A stretch of 33,756 nt of DNA from the NCBI GenBank assembly GCA_902812365.1, contig CADDZC010000045.1, forward strand, positions 1 through 33,756, given 5' to 3'. Position 1 is the first letter of the stretch. Each line of letters begins with the position of its first letter. The notes under the pieces were generated by a model, which worked only from the letters and a program-made list of their open reading frames with translations, ran no database searches and had not been told where the DNA came from. This DNA is from Acidobacteriota bacterium (GTDB taxonomy: Bacteria; Acidobacteriota; Terriglobia; UBA7540). This document shows positions 1-8,229 of this stretch, piece by piece. The position numbers and the translations under genes are program-made.

Positions 1-323
1 GTCCGCACGATGGCCACCCCGGCCACAATCACCAGGGTGGCGAGCGCCGGAGCCAGCCATCGGCCCCAGTTCAGCCAGCTTGGCCGCGCCGGACGCGCCG
101 CCGCCGCGGCCGCCCGCACCCGCGCGTCAAACCAAGCGGAGGGCTCGAGCGGCTTCCATTCCTCCAGCACCGCGTCGAGCCGGCGGTAACCGTCGAGGAT
201 GTCGCGACACGCGGCGCACTCGGCCGCGTGAGCGCGGACGTTGGACGCTTCGCCGGCGTCCAGCATGTCGTGCGCCAGCTCAAACAGCTTCTGGCGCTCC
301 CTGCACAGCTTCTCGTTCTTCAC
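1..323 (-). CDS. Zinc-finger anti-sigma factor, partial (cut by left edge)
   Basis: 107 codons are visible before the window edge. The GTG start overlaps the stop codon of the upstream sigma factor gene (GTGA), which decides the start and implies translational coupling. Residues 32-39 give the H-x3-C-x2-C signature of the zf-HC2/ZAS anti-sigma fold (H32, C36, C39). The chain then has an alanine-rich linker and a hydrophobic segment from about residue 88 to 106 that reads as a membrane span, so the missing part should be periplasmic. In this family the cytoplasmic zinc domain binds and holds the cognate ECF sigma factor at the membrane. The partner here is almost certainly the overlapping sigma factor. 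The sensor part is not visible, so the signal cannot be guessed. Confidence 0.85.
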   Translation of the reverse strand, partial: MKNEKLCRERQKLFELAHDMLDAGEASNVRAHAAECAACRDILDGYRRLDAVLEEWKPLEPSAWFDARVRAAAAAARPARPSWLNWGRWLAPALATLVIVAGVAIVR

Positions 324-904
324 AGCATGCCTCCCTTGAGGAGCGGCTCGAGGCGGCCGCGAAGGCTTTCGTAAGCTCGAAACAACAGCGATTTCACAGC
401 GCTTTCCGAAGTCTCCAAAATCTTCGCGATTTGCCGATACTCCACGTCCTGGTACTTATGCAAGATCACCGCCGCGCGTTGCTTTTCCGGCAGCGCCTCG
501 ACGGCCTGACGGATCATCCGCTCCCGGTCGCGAGCCATCAATTGTTGCTCGGCCGTGGGCCGCGAATCCGCCAGCCGGGCGGCGATCGCCGCGCCGTCCG
601 GGTCATCCTCGGCCGCTGCTGCCGTCACCTCGGGCTTGCGGTCGCGGATCGCGTTCAGCGCCAGATTGGTGGCGATGCGGTAGAGCCAGGTGGTGAATTT
701 CGCCTCCGGTTGGTAGCGCTCGCGCGCCTGATACACGCGCAGGAAGACCTCTTGTGCCAGGTCTTCGCCGAGCGCCCGATCCCCCACCAGGCGCGAGACA
801 TAGTTAACCAGCGGCAGCCGGTAGCGGCCGAGCAAAACCTCGAACGACTCTGCGTCTCCCCGGCTGACCCGCAGCATCAGCTCGAGGTCGGAATCGATGG
901 CCAT
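320..904 (-). CDS. ECF (RpoE-type) RNA polymerase sigma factor
   Basis: A 194-residue product, normal for an ECF sigma factor. Region 2 spans about residues 20-90 and includes the -10-binding stretch with the DLAQEVFLRVY motif (48-58) and the following TTWLYRIATN helix. Region 4 spans about 130-185 and holds the helix-turn-helix ending SESAVKSLLFRAYESLR. The open frame extends far upstream, but the extra N-terminal sequence is low-complexity and unlike the family. I therefore take the ATG at 904, which lies 12-14 nt downstream of a probable -10 element. The 3' end overlaps the anti-sigma factor by 4 nt. The pair should respond to an envelope signal; the regulon cannot be told from this window. 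Confidence 0.92.
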   Translation of the reverse strand: MAIDSDLELMLRVSRGDAESFEVLLGRYRLPLVNYVSRLVGDRALGEDLAQEVFLRVYQARERYQPEAKFTTWLYRIATNLALNAIRDRKPEVTAAAAEDDPDGAAIAARLADSRPTAEQQLMARDRERMIRQAVEALPEKQRAAVILHKYQDVEYRQIAKILETSESAVKSLLFRAYESLRGRLEPLLKGGML

Positions 905-915
905 CGCTCCCACAC

Positions 916-948
916 TCTTATAACACACGCTGGTAGAAATAGTTGCGG
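916..948 (-). promoter_or_regulatory. Probable ECF-type autoregulatory promoter of the sigma factor gene
   Basis: Reading the minus strand, GCAACTATT (around 946-938) is followed after about 12 nt by TGTTATAA (925-918), just upstream of the sigma factor ATG. A GCAAC-type -35 with a short T-rich tail is the usual form of ECF promoters, and ECF/anti-sigma pairs normally transcribe themselves. The assignment rests on motif resemblance and position only. Confidence 0.45.
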
Positions 949-1114
949 GCCCCCGGGCCGGCCGTCTGGCGCCGGTGGCTGGCGGGTTGGGGTGTGGCTG
1001 CGGAAAAGGCCGGAACGAGCGCCGGTGGGGAGTGATGGAGAGGCCCCCGGGGGGCCACAAAGCGGCTAGGTTGTTGAAAAAACAGAGGATACGAGTCTTG
1101 TCCGAAACTCCATG

Positions 1115-1150
1115 ACCCCGGCGGCCGAGCGCCTCACCGGCCGCCGGGGT
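1115..1150 (-). terminator. Strong GC hairpin downstream of the beta-lactamase/NamZ gene
   Basis: A perfect 13-bp inverted repeat: ACCCCGGCGGCCG at 1115-1127 and its complement at 1138-1150, with a 10-nt loop. It begins 28 nt past the stop of the minus-strand gene. No T-tract follows immediately on either strand, so it may be a weak or Rho-assisted terminator or an mRNA-end stabiliser. Confidence 0.5.
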
Positions 1151-1178
1151 GCGCAAACCGTGCCGCGGGCTGAACGGT

Positions 1179-3317
1179 TCACGGGTACAGCAGATACTTG
1201 GCTCGCAGGGCGCGGAAGGGCCGAAGTTGGTTCTGCTCCCAATCGTAGGCGATTCGCCGCGGGTCGTGCCCGCGCTTGACGGCCTCGATCACCGCCCGCG
1301 AGCCGACCAAGGGAAGAGTTTTGTCAATCTCGAAGTCTTGGGGAAACAGATGATTGAGCGCTGCCGCCAGCTCGACGCCGAGCTCGGGAGTATCGAGCGC
1401 CTGGCGATCGAGCAGGTTGAGTTGGACGCCGTGGCAAACTTCGCCGGCAAAACGGTTCTCGCGCGGCGTGAAGTCGACGGGAAGGAATCGCACGCCCTGA
1501 ATATGGCGGGCGTTGAGGTACGCCGCCAGGGTGCCGCCGTTGATCCACGGCGCGCCCAGCACCTCAAAAGGGGTATCGGTGCCGCGTCCCACGCTCACAT
1601 TGGCGCCTTCCACCATGCCAACGCCCGGATAAAGCGCCATCTCGATCATGTTTCGCAGGTTGGGCGAGGGATTAATCCACCGGAGGCCTGTTTCGTCGTA
1701 CCAATCAGTTCGCTGCCAGCCTTGCAGGCGGATCACGGTCAGCCGCGCCCCGATATGGTTTTCGGCGTTGAACATTTGCGCCAGTTCGCCCACCGTCATT
1801 CCGCAGCGGACCGGCAGCTGGAAATAGCCGACAAACGAACGCAAATCGTCGTCGAGCACGGGACCTTCGACGTTGAAGCCGTTGATCGGGTCGGGACGAT
1901 CAAGGACGTAAAAGGGGAGGCCCTTTTTCGCCGCCGCCTCCAAAGCGTAGCCCAGCGTCGTGACGTAGGTGTAATAGCGTACGCCGGCGTCTTGGAGGTC
2001 ATAGACCAGCGCGTCGATGCCCTGGAGCATCCGCTCGGTGGGACGCTCGGTCTCGCCGTAAAGGCTGTAAACCGGCAGGCCGGTAACGGGCTCGACGGTG
2101 GAGGGCACGCGGGTGTCGGCGCGGCCGAACAGACCGTGCTCGGGGCTGAAGATGGCCACCAGCTTCACGCTCGGCGCGTGATTCAGAAGGTCGATCGTCC
2201 GGCGGCCCTCGCGGTCGACGCCGGTCGGGTTGGTGATCAGACCGACGCGGCGACCGGCGAGCGGCGCGAAGTTTTCCGACTCGAGCACGTCGATTCCGGT
2301 GCGGACGTCGTCGTTGCGGGTCGGCCCCATCCGATAACCGCTCCGCAGCTCGTTGAGGGTGGTCAGGCTGAGACGGCTTTCGAGTTCTGCCGCCGTGGGG
2401 ACCCGCCCGTCCACGGCGGCAGCGAGGGTGGCGACGCGCGAGCGCAGGGAGACAACGTTGCCCTGGCCGGCCGGATGGACGGCATTGGTCAGCAGCACGA
2501 CGTAGGTCTTCGAAAACGGATCGATCCAGATGTCCGTCCCGGTGAATCCGGTGTGCCCGAACGAGCCGAGAGGAAACAGTTCGCCGCGATTCGAGGCGTA
2601 AGGGGTGTCGATATCCCAGCCCAGTCCGCGCACGTCCATGGCTCCGGGCGGTGTTTCCGGCGTCGTCATCTTGAGAACCGTGGCGCGGCGCAGAATGCGG
2701 CGGCCGCGATACGTTCCCCCGTTCAGAATCATCTGGGCGAAAATCGACAGGTCGCGAGCGGTCGAAAAGAGACCGGCGTGCCCGGCCACGCCGCCCATGT
2801 TGAAGGCCGTGGGGTCGTGCACCTGACCCCACAGCATCGGGCCGCTGGTGCCGTTCTGATACTGGGTGGGCGCGATGCGCCAGCGCAGCCGTTCGGGCGG
2901 GCGGAACCGGGTGTCGTTCATGCCCAAGGGCCTGAAGATGTGCCGGGCGCAATAGACGTCGAGAGGTTCTTTGGAAATCCGCCGCACCAGTTCGCCGAGC
3001 GCCTCAAAATTGATATCGCTGTAAATGAACCGCGTTCCGGGCGGAACGATCGGCGCTTCCTGGGCGATCATCGCCATCGCCGTGTCGTAACCCGACCACG
3101 GCGGCTCGAGTGGCAGGTCGGGGGCGAGGCCCGAATAGTGGGTGAGGAGTTCCAGCACCGTGATCTCCTGCTTGCCGTGAGCGGCAAACTCCGGCCAGTA
3201 GTCCGCCACCGGGTCGCTCAGCCTGATCTTCCCCTGCTCGAAGAGCTGCATGATGGCGGTGGTGGTGGCGACGACCTTCGTCAACGAAGCCAGATCGAAG
3301 ATGGTATCCACGCGCAT
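1179..3317 (-). CDS. namZ: Serine beta-lactamase-fold (AmiE-like) domain fused to NamZ (DUF1343) exo-N-acetylmuramidase; N-terminus disrupted
   Basis: 712 codons from the first usable ATG. The N-terminal domain (about 1-330) has the class C beta-lactamase/esterase triad: S11-x-x-K14, Y99-S-D and H255-T-G257. The C-terminal domain (about 340-712) is DUF1343/NamZ, with NPTGVD near 363, a following PEHGLFG segment and DLQDAGVRYYTY. NamZ removes terminal MurNAc from peptidoglycan fragments. In Bacillus subtilis the separate amiE (beta-lactamase fold, MurNAc-L-Ala amidase) and namZ genes are neighbours, so this fusion may do both steps; that is inference. The 5' end is odd. The family needs about 50 more residues before S11. 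The frame stays open only to a TAG at 3419-3417 and has no start codon there. A segment encoding the missing conserved stretch lies on the plus strand at 3380-3463. A signal-peptide-like start (MMICRRSRARVSAAV...) lies on the minus strand at 3531, in another frame. As written the gene is probably not functional. Confidence 0.85.
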   Translation of the reverse strand: MRVDTIFDLASLTKVVATTTAIMQLFEQGKIRLSDPVADYWPEFAAHGKQEITVLELLTHYSGLAPDLPLEPPWSGYDTAMAMIAQEAPIVPPGTRFIYSDINFEALGELVRRISKEPLDVYCARHIFRPLGMNDTRFRPPERLRWRIAPTQYQNGTSGPMLWGQVHDPTAFNMGGVAGHAGLFSTARDLSIFAQMILNGGTYRGRRILRRATVLKMTTPETPPGAMDVRGLGWDIDTPYASNRGELFPLGSFGHTGFTGTDIWIDPFSKTYVVLLTNAVHPAGQGNVVSLRSRVATLAAAVDGRVPTAAELESRLSLTTLNELRSGYRMGPTRNDDVRTGIDVLESENFAPLAGRRVGLITNPTGVDREGRRTIDLLNHAPSVKLVAIFSPEHGLFGRADTRVPSTVEPVTGLPVYSLYGETERPTERMLQGIDALVYDLQDAGVRYYTYVTTLGYALEAAAKKGLPFYVLDRPDPINGFNVEGPVLDDDLRSFVGYFQLPVRCGMTVGELAQMFNAENHIGARLTVIRLQGWQRTDWYDETGLRWINPSPNLRNMIEMALYPGVGMVEGANVSVGRGTDTPFEVLGAPWINGGTLAAYLNARHIQGVRFLPVDFTPRENRFAGEVCHGVQLNLLDRQALDTPELGVELAAALNHLFPQDFEIDKTLPLVGSRAVIEAVKRGHDPRRIAYDWEQNQLRPFRALRAKYLLYP

Positions 3318-3379
3318 GGGAAGCGCTCTGGGGACGAGCGCGCGGTGCCCAAAGGCGCGTTGGTAGACGACCCGCCCGC

Positions 3380-3463
3380 GGCGGCCTGGCGGCGATCGCT
3401 CCGGTGGTGGAAGAAGCTATCCGCGAGGGGAAGTGCCCGGGAGCGGTCGTCGCGATCGGCGGG
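3380..3463 (+). pseudogene. Inverted N-terminal fragment of the beta-lactamase/NamZ gene
   Basis: Read on the plus strand, 28 codons give GGLAAIAPVVEEAIREGK followed by CPGAVVAIGG. This is the conserved first helix and strand of class C beta-lactamase-like proteins, and it is exactly the part missing from the minus-strand gene that begins 60 nt away. The minus-strand frame resumes at GRRGRVVYQRAFG, the stretch that normally follows. Joining the GGC at 3458-3460 to the GGC read on the minus strand at 3386-3384 would restore AIG-RRGRVVYQRAFG in frame. So about 71 bp (3387-3457) look inverted. The signal-peptide side would still be out of frame, so a further small indel or a different breakpoint is needed there. 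Confidence 0.75.
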
Positions 3464-3647
3464 ACGATCCAAAGGAAGGCGCCCATCACCGCCGCCGAGA
3501 CCCTCGCCCGGCTTCGCCTGCAGATCATCAATTCATCGACTCCATCGGGCTGTTTTCCCTGCCGAGCTCCGAGCCTTTGCTATATACTCCCGTTTTTGCC
3601 GGCTCGAGAACGGACAAGTCTAACCGAATCCACAGGCAGGTTGCCTC

Positions 3648-5435
3648 ATGAAAATTAGCCTTGTTGATTGGTGCGTGGTCGCCGCCTACTTCACCGTTAA
3701 CCTGCTCATCGGCCTCTACTACCGCCACAAGGCCAGTGCCAGCACCGACGAGTTTTTTGTTTCCGGGCGGCAGGTGAGTTGGTGGCTGGCGGGAACCTCG
3801 ATGGTGGCGGCTACCTTTGCCGCCGATACGCCGCTGGCGGTCACCGGCTTCGTCGCCACCCAAGGCATTGCCGGCAACTGGATCTGGTGGAGCTTTCTGT
3901 TCAGCGGCATGATGACGGTGTTCTTTTTCGCGCGCTTGTGGCGGCGCGCGGAGGTGATCACCGATGTGGAGCTGGTCGAGCTCCGTTACGCGGGCAAGGC
4001 GGCCGCCTTCCTGCGCGGATTTCGGGCCCTGTATTTCGGCCTGCTGATGAACTGCCTGATCGTCGGATGGGTCAATTTGGCGATGGAAAAGATCCTACAG
4101 ACGGCGCTCGGCGTCACCCGGTTCCAGGCGGTGCTGATCCTCTTCGCCATCATCGCCCTGACCAGCTTCTACACCTTCGTCTCCGGGCTGTGGGGCGTGC
4201 TGTGGACCGACCTGATTCAGTTCGTCCTCAAGATGACCATGGTGATCGTCCTGGCCTATTACGGCGTGGAAGCCGCGGGCGGCTTGGCGGGGCTCAAGCG
4301 GAAGCTGGCCGTGCTCGACCGGGCGCGGCAGGCGGCGCACGGGGGCTCCGGCTCGATTCTGGCTTTTATCCCCGACCTCCATTCGCCCTGGATGCCGCTC
4401 GCCACCTTCGCCGTGTACGTCGGCATCAACTGGTGGGCCAACTGGTACCCGGGAGCCGAGCCGGGTGGCGGAGGTTACGTGGCGCAGCGCATCTTCAGCG
4501 CCAAAGACGAAAAGCACTCGCTGTGGGCGACGCTCTGGTTTAACCTCGCTCATTACGCCATGCGCCCCTGGCCGTGGATTCTGACGGCGCTCGCTTCCAT
4601 CGTCCTCTATCCCCGCCTGCAAGATCCCGAGATCGGCTACATCAAGGTCTGGGTGGATTATCTGCCGGCGGCGTGGCGCGGCTTGATGCTGGCCGCGTTC
4701 GCCGCCGCTTACATGTCCACGATCGCCACGCAGCTCAACTGGGGATCGTCGTACCTCATCAACGATTTTTACCAGCGGTTCCTGGTCAAAAATCGCGATC
4801 CTCGCCATTACGTTCTGATGTCCAAGGTCGCGACGGCGTTTCTGGCCGTGCTGGGCGCGCTGGTCTCGCTGGTGATGCAGTCGGTGGGCGGCGCCTGGGA
4901 ACTGCTGCTGGGCGTGGGGGCGGGGACCGGCGCCGTCTATCTGCTTCGCTGGTATTGGTGGCGCATCAACGCCTGGTCGGAAGTCTCGGCGATGGCCGCC
5001 GCCGCCGTCACCACGCTCGTGCTCCACACGCGCGTGCATCTTGCCGGGCCGCCGCCCATCCTGTTCGCCAAAAATATCGTGCTCACCGTCGGCATCACCA
5101 GCGCGGTCTGGCTCCTCACCACCTATTTCACCGCTCCTGAGCCGGATTCGAAGCTGATCGAGTTTTACCGGCGCACGCGGCCGTCCCTGGCGGGCTGGAG
5201 GCGCGTTGCCGCTCTGGCTCCGGACGTCCGGCCGAGCGGCGGGGGGTGGTATAACCTGCTTGACTGGGCTCTGGGCTGCCTGATGGTTTACATGGCGCTG
5301 TTTGGCATCGGCAAAATCTGCCTGGGAGCCGTGGCGACGGGAATCGTGTTCCTCGCCGTCTCGGCCCTTTCCGGCTCTTTGATTTACTGGGATTTCTCGC
5401 GTCGCGGCTGGGAGACGCTGTCCGGTAGAGACTGA
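3648..5435 (+). CDS. Sodium:solute symporter (SSS family)
   Basis: 595 residues, typical of the SSS/SLC5 family, with about 13 hydrophobic segments. The first span (about 7-25) is followed by the family's FFVSGR motif (36-41) and by the GTSMVAATFAADTPL helix, the region that carries the Na2 sodium site in this fold. It imports a small solute with sodium through the inner membrane. Its gene diverges from the beta-lactamase/NamZ fusion. In B. subtilis the equivalent cluster has the MurNAc importer MurP, so a muropeptide-sugar substrate is a reasonable guess, but nothing in the sequence proves it. The ATG is preceded by only a weak Shine-Dalgarno sequence (CAGG). Confidence 0.88.
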   Translation: MKISLVDWCVVAAYFTVNLLIGLYYRHKASASTDEFFVSGRQVSWWLAGTSMVAATFAADTPLAVTGFVATQGIAGNWIWWSFLFSGMMTVFFFARLWRRAEVITDVELVELRYAGKAAAFLRGFRALYFGLLMNCLIVGWVNLAMEKILQTALGVTRFQAVLILFAIIALTSFYTFVSGLWGVLWTDLIQFVLKMTMVIVLAYYGVEAAGGLAGLKRKLAVLDRARQAAHGGSGSILAFIPDLHSPWMPLATFAVYVGINWWANWYPGAEPGGGGYVAQRIFSAKDEKHSLWATLWFNLAHYAMRPWPWILTALASIVLYPRLQDPEIGYIKVWVDYLPAAWRGLMLAAFAAAYMSTIATQLNWGSSYLINDFYQRFLVKNRDPRHYVLMSKVATAFLAVLGALVSLVMQSVGGAWELLLGVGAGTGAVYLLRWYWWRINAWSEVSAMAAAAVTTLVLHTRVHLAGPPPILFAKNIVLTVGITSAVWLLTTYFTAPEPDSKLIEFYRRTRPSLAGWRRVAALAPDVRPSGGGWYNLLDWALGCLMVYMALFGIGKICLGAVATGIVFLAVSALSGSLIYWDFSRRGWETLSGRD

Positions 5436-5441
5436 GGCCAT

Positions 5442-5468
5442 CCTCCGCGGTTCGAAATCTTGCGGAGG
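5442..5468. terminator. Hairpin between convergent symporter and tyrS genes
   Basis: CCTCCGC (5442-5448) pairs with GCGGAGG (5462-5468) over a 13-nt loop in the 40-nt gap between two convergent stops. No T-tract is present, so it is a weak candidate for a two-way terminator. Confidence 0.35.
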
Positions 5469-5475
5469 GGCGGGC

Positions 5476-6714
5476 CTAGCCTTCAAACGTCGCTTTGAGG
5501 AGTCTCCGGCCGACCTTAAAGACGGCCACCGGGTGCTGGGCGGGGTCAAATTCCCAGGTCGGATCCGTGAGCTTCTGCCAGCGGGGCAAAGAGAGGTCTC
5601 CGCTGGCCATGTAAACCGCTCCCTCTTTGATCTTGCGCTGGGCCTCGGCATGAGACGCAAACAGTTGAAGGTCGGCCAGCAGCCGAGAAAGTTTTTGCGG
5701 AGCGCCGAGCCGGCAGCGTCGGTGGGGGAGTTCGGAGGGCAGCTTCTGATCGTGGAACTGAGCCTCGAAGTCCGCCTGCGCCTGCCGGGCGGCCGCCTCG
5801 CCGTGAAAGTCACGCACAATGCGGCGGGCCAGGGACTTTTTGGCCTCAAGCGGATGTTGCGATCCCGCGGCCACGTCCTGCTTCATCGCCTCGATCTGGG
5901 CTGCCGTCAGGTCGGTCAGCAGCAGGTAGTATCGCCACATCAGGTCGTCCGAGATCGACATGATTTTCCCGAACATCTCGGCCGGCGGCTCGTTAATGCC
6001 GACGTAATTGCCGAGCGACTTCGACATCTTCTGCACGCCGTCGAGGCCCTCGAGAATCGGCATGGTCAGGACGATTTGGGGCTCCTGGCCGTATTCCGGC
6101 TGAATCGCGCGCCCTACCAGCAGGTTGAACTTCTGGTCGGTGCCGCCCAGCTCGACGTCGCATTCAAGGGCGACGGAGTCGTAGGCCTGCACGAGCGGGT
6201 AAAGCAGCTCGTGGATGGCGATGGGGCGCTGCTCCTTCAGGCGCTTCGAAAAATCGTCGCGCTCGAGCATCCGCGCCACGGTATAACGGGAACAGAGCCG
6301 GATCCAATCCTGGCTGGTCAGAGCGTTGAACCAGCGGCTGTTGAACTCCACGACGGTTTTTTCGGGATCCAGAATCTTGAAGACCTGTTTCTTGTAAGTC
6401 TCGGCGTTGGCGGCGATCTCCTCGCGCGTCATCGGCGGGCGCGTGATATTGCGCCCCGAAGGATCGCCGATCAGGCCGGTGAAATCGCCAATCAGGAAGA
6501 TGACGGTGTGGCCGAGCTGCTGAAAGTGCCTGAGCTTGCGGAGCAGCACGGTGTGGCCCAGGTGAAGATCGGGAGCCGTCGGGTCGAAGCCGGCCTTCAC
6601 GCGTAGGGGCCGGCCCGTCTTCGCGGCGCGTTCCAGCTTGGCCCTCAACTCCTCGAGGCGGATGATCTCCTCGGCGCCTTGGGCGAGGTAGGCGATCTGG
6701 TCTTCAATCGTCAT
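5476..6714 (-). CDS. tyrS: Tyrosyl-tRNA synthetase
   Basis: 412 residues, the usual length of the bacterial TyrZ-like branch. The class I catalytic motifs are intact: HLGH (51-54) and KMSKS (229-233), with the GGTDQKFN tyrosine-pocket segment (190-197). The last ~80 residues form the S4-like RNA-binding domain ([25 protein letters not shown]). It charges tRNA-Tyr in the cytoplasm. Only 9 nt separate its ATG from the purN stop, so it appears to be the last gene of the crcB-DUF190-purN-tyrS array. An essential gene behind a fluoride-controlled promoter would need another promoter or read-through; I could not point to a convincing internal promoter. Confidence 0.97.
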   Translation of the reverse strand: MTIEDQIAYLAQGAEEIIRLEELRAKLERAAKTGRPLRVKAGFDPTAPDLHLGHTVLLRKLRHFQQLGHTVIFLIGDFTGLIGDPSGRNITRPPMTREEIAANAETYKKQVFKILDPEKTVVEFNSRWFNALTSQDWIRLCSRYTVARMLERDDFSKRLKEQRPIAIHELLYPLVQAYDSVALECDVELGGTDQKFNLLVGRAIQPEYGQEPQIVLTMPILEGLDGVQKMSKSLGNYVGINEPPAEMFGKIMSISDDLMWRYYLLLTDLTAAQIEAMKQDVAAGSQHPLEAKKSLARRIVRDFHGEAAARQAQADFEAQFHDQKLPSELPHRRCRLGAPQKLSRLLADLQLFASHAEAQRKIKEGAVYMASGDLSLPRWQKLTDPTWEFDPAQHPVAVFKVGRRLLKATFEG

Positions 6715-6723
6715 CGTCAGCCG

Positions 6724-7401
6724 TCAGGGGGAGTGAGGGTCGAAGCCCGACCCCGCCTCCCGCTCACCCTCTCCGGGCCGGCCGAGGGAAAGCGCCGGGG
6801 CATCTTTGCGCAGGACCCGCCTCCCCTGGATGTGCACCCGATCCTCGAGCAGCAACCGGATCGCTTCCGAGTAAATGCGATGCTCTTCCTTCAGGATGCG
6901 TTCCGACAGGGTCTCGACCGTGTCCTCGTCGAAGACGGGCACGACGGCCTGGCAGATAATCGGGCCGGTGTCTACGCCCTCATCCACCAAATGCACGGTG
7001 CAACCGGTGAATTTCACACCGTACTCCCAAGCCTGCCTCTGGGCTTCCAGACCCGGAAAGGAGGGGAGCAAGGCGGGGTGAATGTTCAAAATGCGGCCAG
7101 GAAACGCCCGCACGAAATAGGGGCTCAGGACGCGCATGAAGCCTGCCAGGCAGACCACGTCGACGCGACATTGCCGAAGAACGTCGACAACCTCACGGTC
7201 ATAAGCCTCGCGCTGCTTGCCCTTCGAGGGAAGGTAACGGACCTCGAGCCCCAGGTCGCGCGCCAGGGCCAGCCCCGGGGCGTCCTCGCGGTTGCTGATG
7301 ACGACGGCGATCCGCCCCGGGATCCTGCCCGCCTCGATGTTACGGGCGATGGCCTCAAGGTTGGATCCTCGTCCGGACAGCAGGATGCCCAAATTCTTCA
7401 T
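6724..7401 (-). CDS. purN: Phosphoribosylglycinamide formyltransferase (GART)
   Basis: 225 residues. It transfers the formyl group of 10-formyl-THF to GAR, the third step of purine synthesis. The catalytic trio is at the same numbering as in the E. coli enzyme: N106 and H108 in NIHPALLPSF, and D144 in DEGVDTGP. The N-terminal ILLSGRGSNLEA motif binds phosphate. The open frame continues upstream, but the correct start is the ATG at 7401: the family begins here, and the ATGA overlaps the DUF190 stop by 4 nt, implying coupled translation. The C-terminal 20 residues are a non-conserved charged tail. Confidence 0.96.
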   Translation of the reverse strand: MKNLGILLSGRGSNLEAIARNIEAGRIPGRIAVVISNREDAPGLALARDLGLEVRYLPSKGKQREAYDREVVDVLRQCRVDVVCLAGFMRVLSPYFVRAFPGRILNIHPALLPSFPGLEAQRQAWEYGVKFTGCTVHLVDEGVDTGPIICQAVVPVFDEDTVETLSERILKEEHRIYSEAIRLLLEDRVHIQGRRVLRKDAPALSLGRPGEGEREAGSGFDPHSP

Positions 7402-7748
7402 GACCGGTTCTCCGAGCGATACAGGATAACGCGGACCTTTTCCAAAGTGATCAGGCCGCCGCCCACCATTTCGTCGAGGCGGGGCAAAATCTGTTCGATC
7501 CGCTCGGCGTATTCGACGACTTCGATGACCATGGGGAGATCCTGGGAAAGGCGCAAGATCTTCTCCGTATGATAGCGGCTTCCCGATCCGTAACCGCCCA
7601 CGCCCCGCAACACGGTAACGCCGCTGAAGCCTTCGCGCCGAAAGAGCTCGACGATGGCCTCGTAAAGCGGCTTCCCGTGCCATCGGTCGGATTCCCCGAT
7701 GTGAATCCGCATGAGCGTGCGCTCGCCTTCAAAACGCTGGTGTTCCAC
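7398..7748 (-). CDS. DUF190 family small protein
   Basis: 116 residues matching DUF190, a PII-like ferredoxin-fold family of unknown biochemical role. The signature region is HGKPLYEAIVELFRREG, followed by the glycine-rich GVGGYGSGSRYHTEKILRLS and by LPMVIEVVEYAERIE. Genes of this family commonly sit beside crcB fluoride channel genes, as here. The start is GTG at 7748, supported by GGAGG ending 5 nt upstream. It lies 35 nt after crcB and overlaps purN by 4 nt. A role in fluoride handling is inferred from context only. Confidence 0.88.
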   Translation of the reverse strand: MEHQRFEGERTLMRIHIGESDRWHGKPLYEAIVELFRREGFSGVTVLRGVGGYGSGSRYHTEKILRLSQDLPMVIEVVEYAERIEQILPRLDEMVGGGLITLEKVRVILYRSENRS

Positions 7749-7783
7749 GATGCCTCCTCGGGCGCGCCGCCGGGCGGACGGCG

Positions 7784-8155
7784 CTAGAGCCGATTCGCCA
7801 GACTCATCCCCACCTTAAGCAAGAAAAGGCCTCCGACCACGCTGGCCCCGACGTAAAGAAGGGCCCGCGCCCAGTCGCCGTCCTCGAGCAAATGCACGGT
7901 TTCCCAACTGAATGTCGAGAACGTGGTGAAAGCTCCGAAAAAACCCACCGTAATTCCCAGACGCCATTCGGGAGGGAAGGAAGCGTAATTGAGCGCCAAC
8001 TGTCCCAAAAGTCCGAGAAACAAGCACCCTAGGAGATTCACCGCCAGCGTGCCGGACGGGAACCCCACGCCGGTCGCGTCTTGCACGACCCCTTGCAGTC
8101 CCCACCGGGCTATTGTGCCGACCATGCCGAACACGGCCAGTAAGAAAATGCGCAA
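7784..8155 (-). CDS. crcB: Fluoride ion channel CrcB/Fluc
   Basis: 123 residues with four hydrophobic helices, the size of a dual-topology Fluc channel. The conserved NLLGCLFLGLLG stretch and the channel signature GFFGAFTTFSTFS are both present; in Fluc channels the phenylalanines and the TTFS break line the fluoride path. The protein exports fluoride from the cytoplasm. The start is TTG at 8155, with a GAGGGAG sequence close upstream; no ATG or GTG fits the family N-terminus. A fluoride riboswitch and terminator directly precede the gene, so expression should rise with fluoride. Confidence 0.96.
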   Translation of the reverse strand: MRIFLLAVFGMVGTIARWGLQGVVQDATGVGFPSGTLAVNLLGCLFLGLLGQLALNYASFPPEWRLGITVGFFGAFTTFSTFSWETVHLLEDGDWARALLYVGASVVGGLFLLKVGMSLANRL

Positions 8156-8192
8156 GCTCCCTCAACCTTTCCGCCCGTCATCGCGCCTCAAT

Positions 8193-8229
8193 AAAAAACT
8201 CCTGAGCGCCCCCGACGGCGGTCAGGAGT
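8193..8229 (-). terminator. Intrinsic terminator of the fluoride riboswitch
   Basis: On the minus strand ACTCCTGA (8229-8222) pairs with TCAGGAGT (8205-8198), followed by a run of T (8197-8193). The 5' arm is part of the aptamer's 3' end, so ligand-stabilised aptamer folding and terminator formation exclude each other. It lies about 40 nt before the crcB start. Confidence 0.9.

Noticed and set aside
1149-3623. An 824-codon open frame on the plus strand
   Set aside because: It is antisense to the beta-lactamase/NamZ gene, whose motifs are clear. Long antisense frames are usual in GC-rich DNA, and the product has no recognisable domain.
4095-5849. A 584-codon minus-strand frame
   Set aside because: It is antisense to the symporter gene and runs into tyrS. 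Its composition (arginine- and proline-rich) is typical of a shadow frame.
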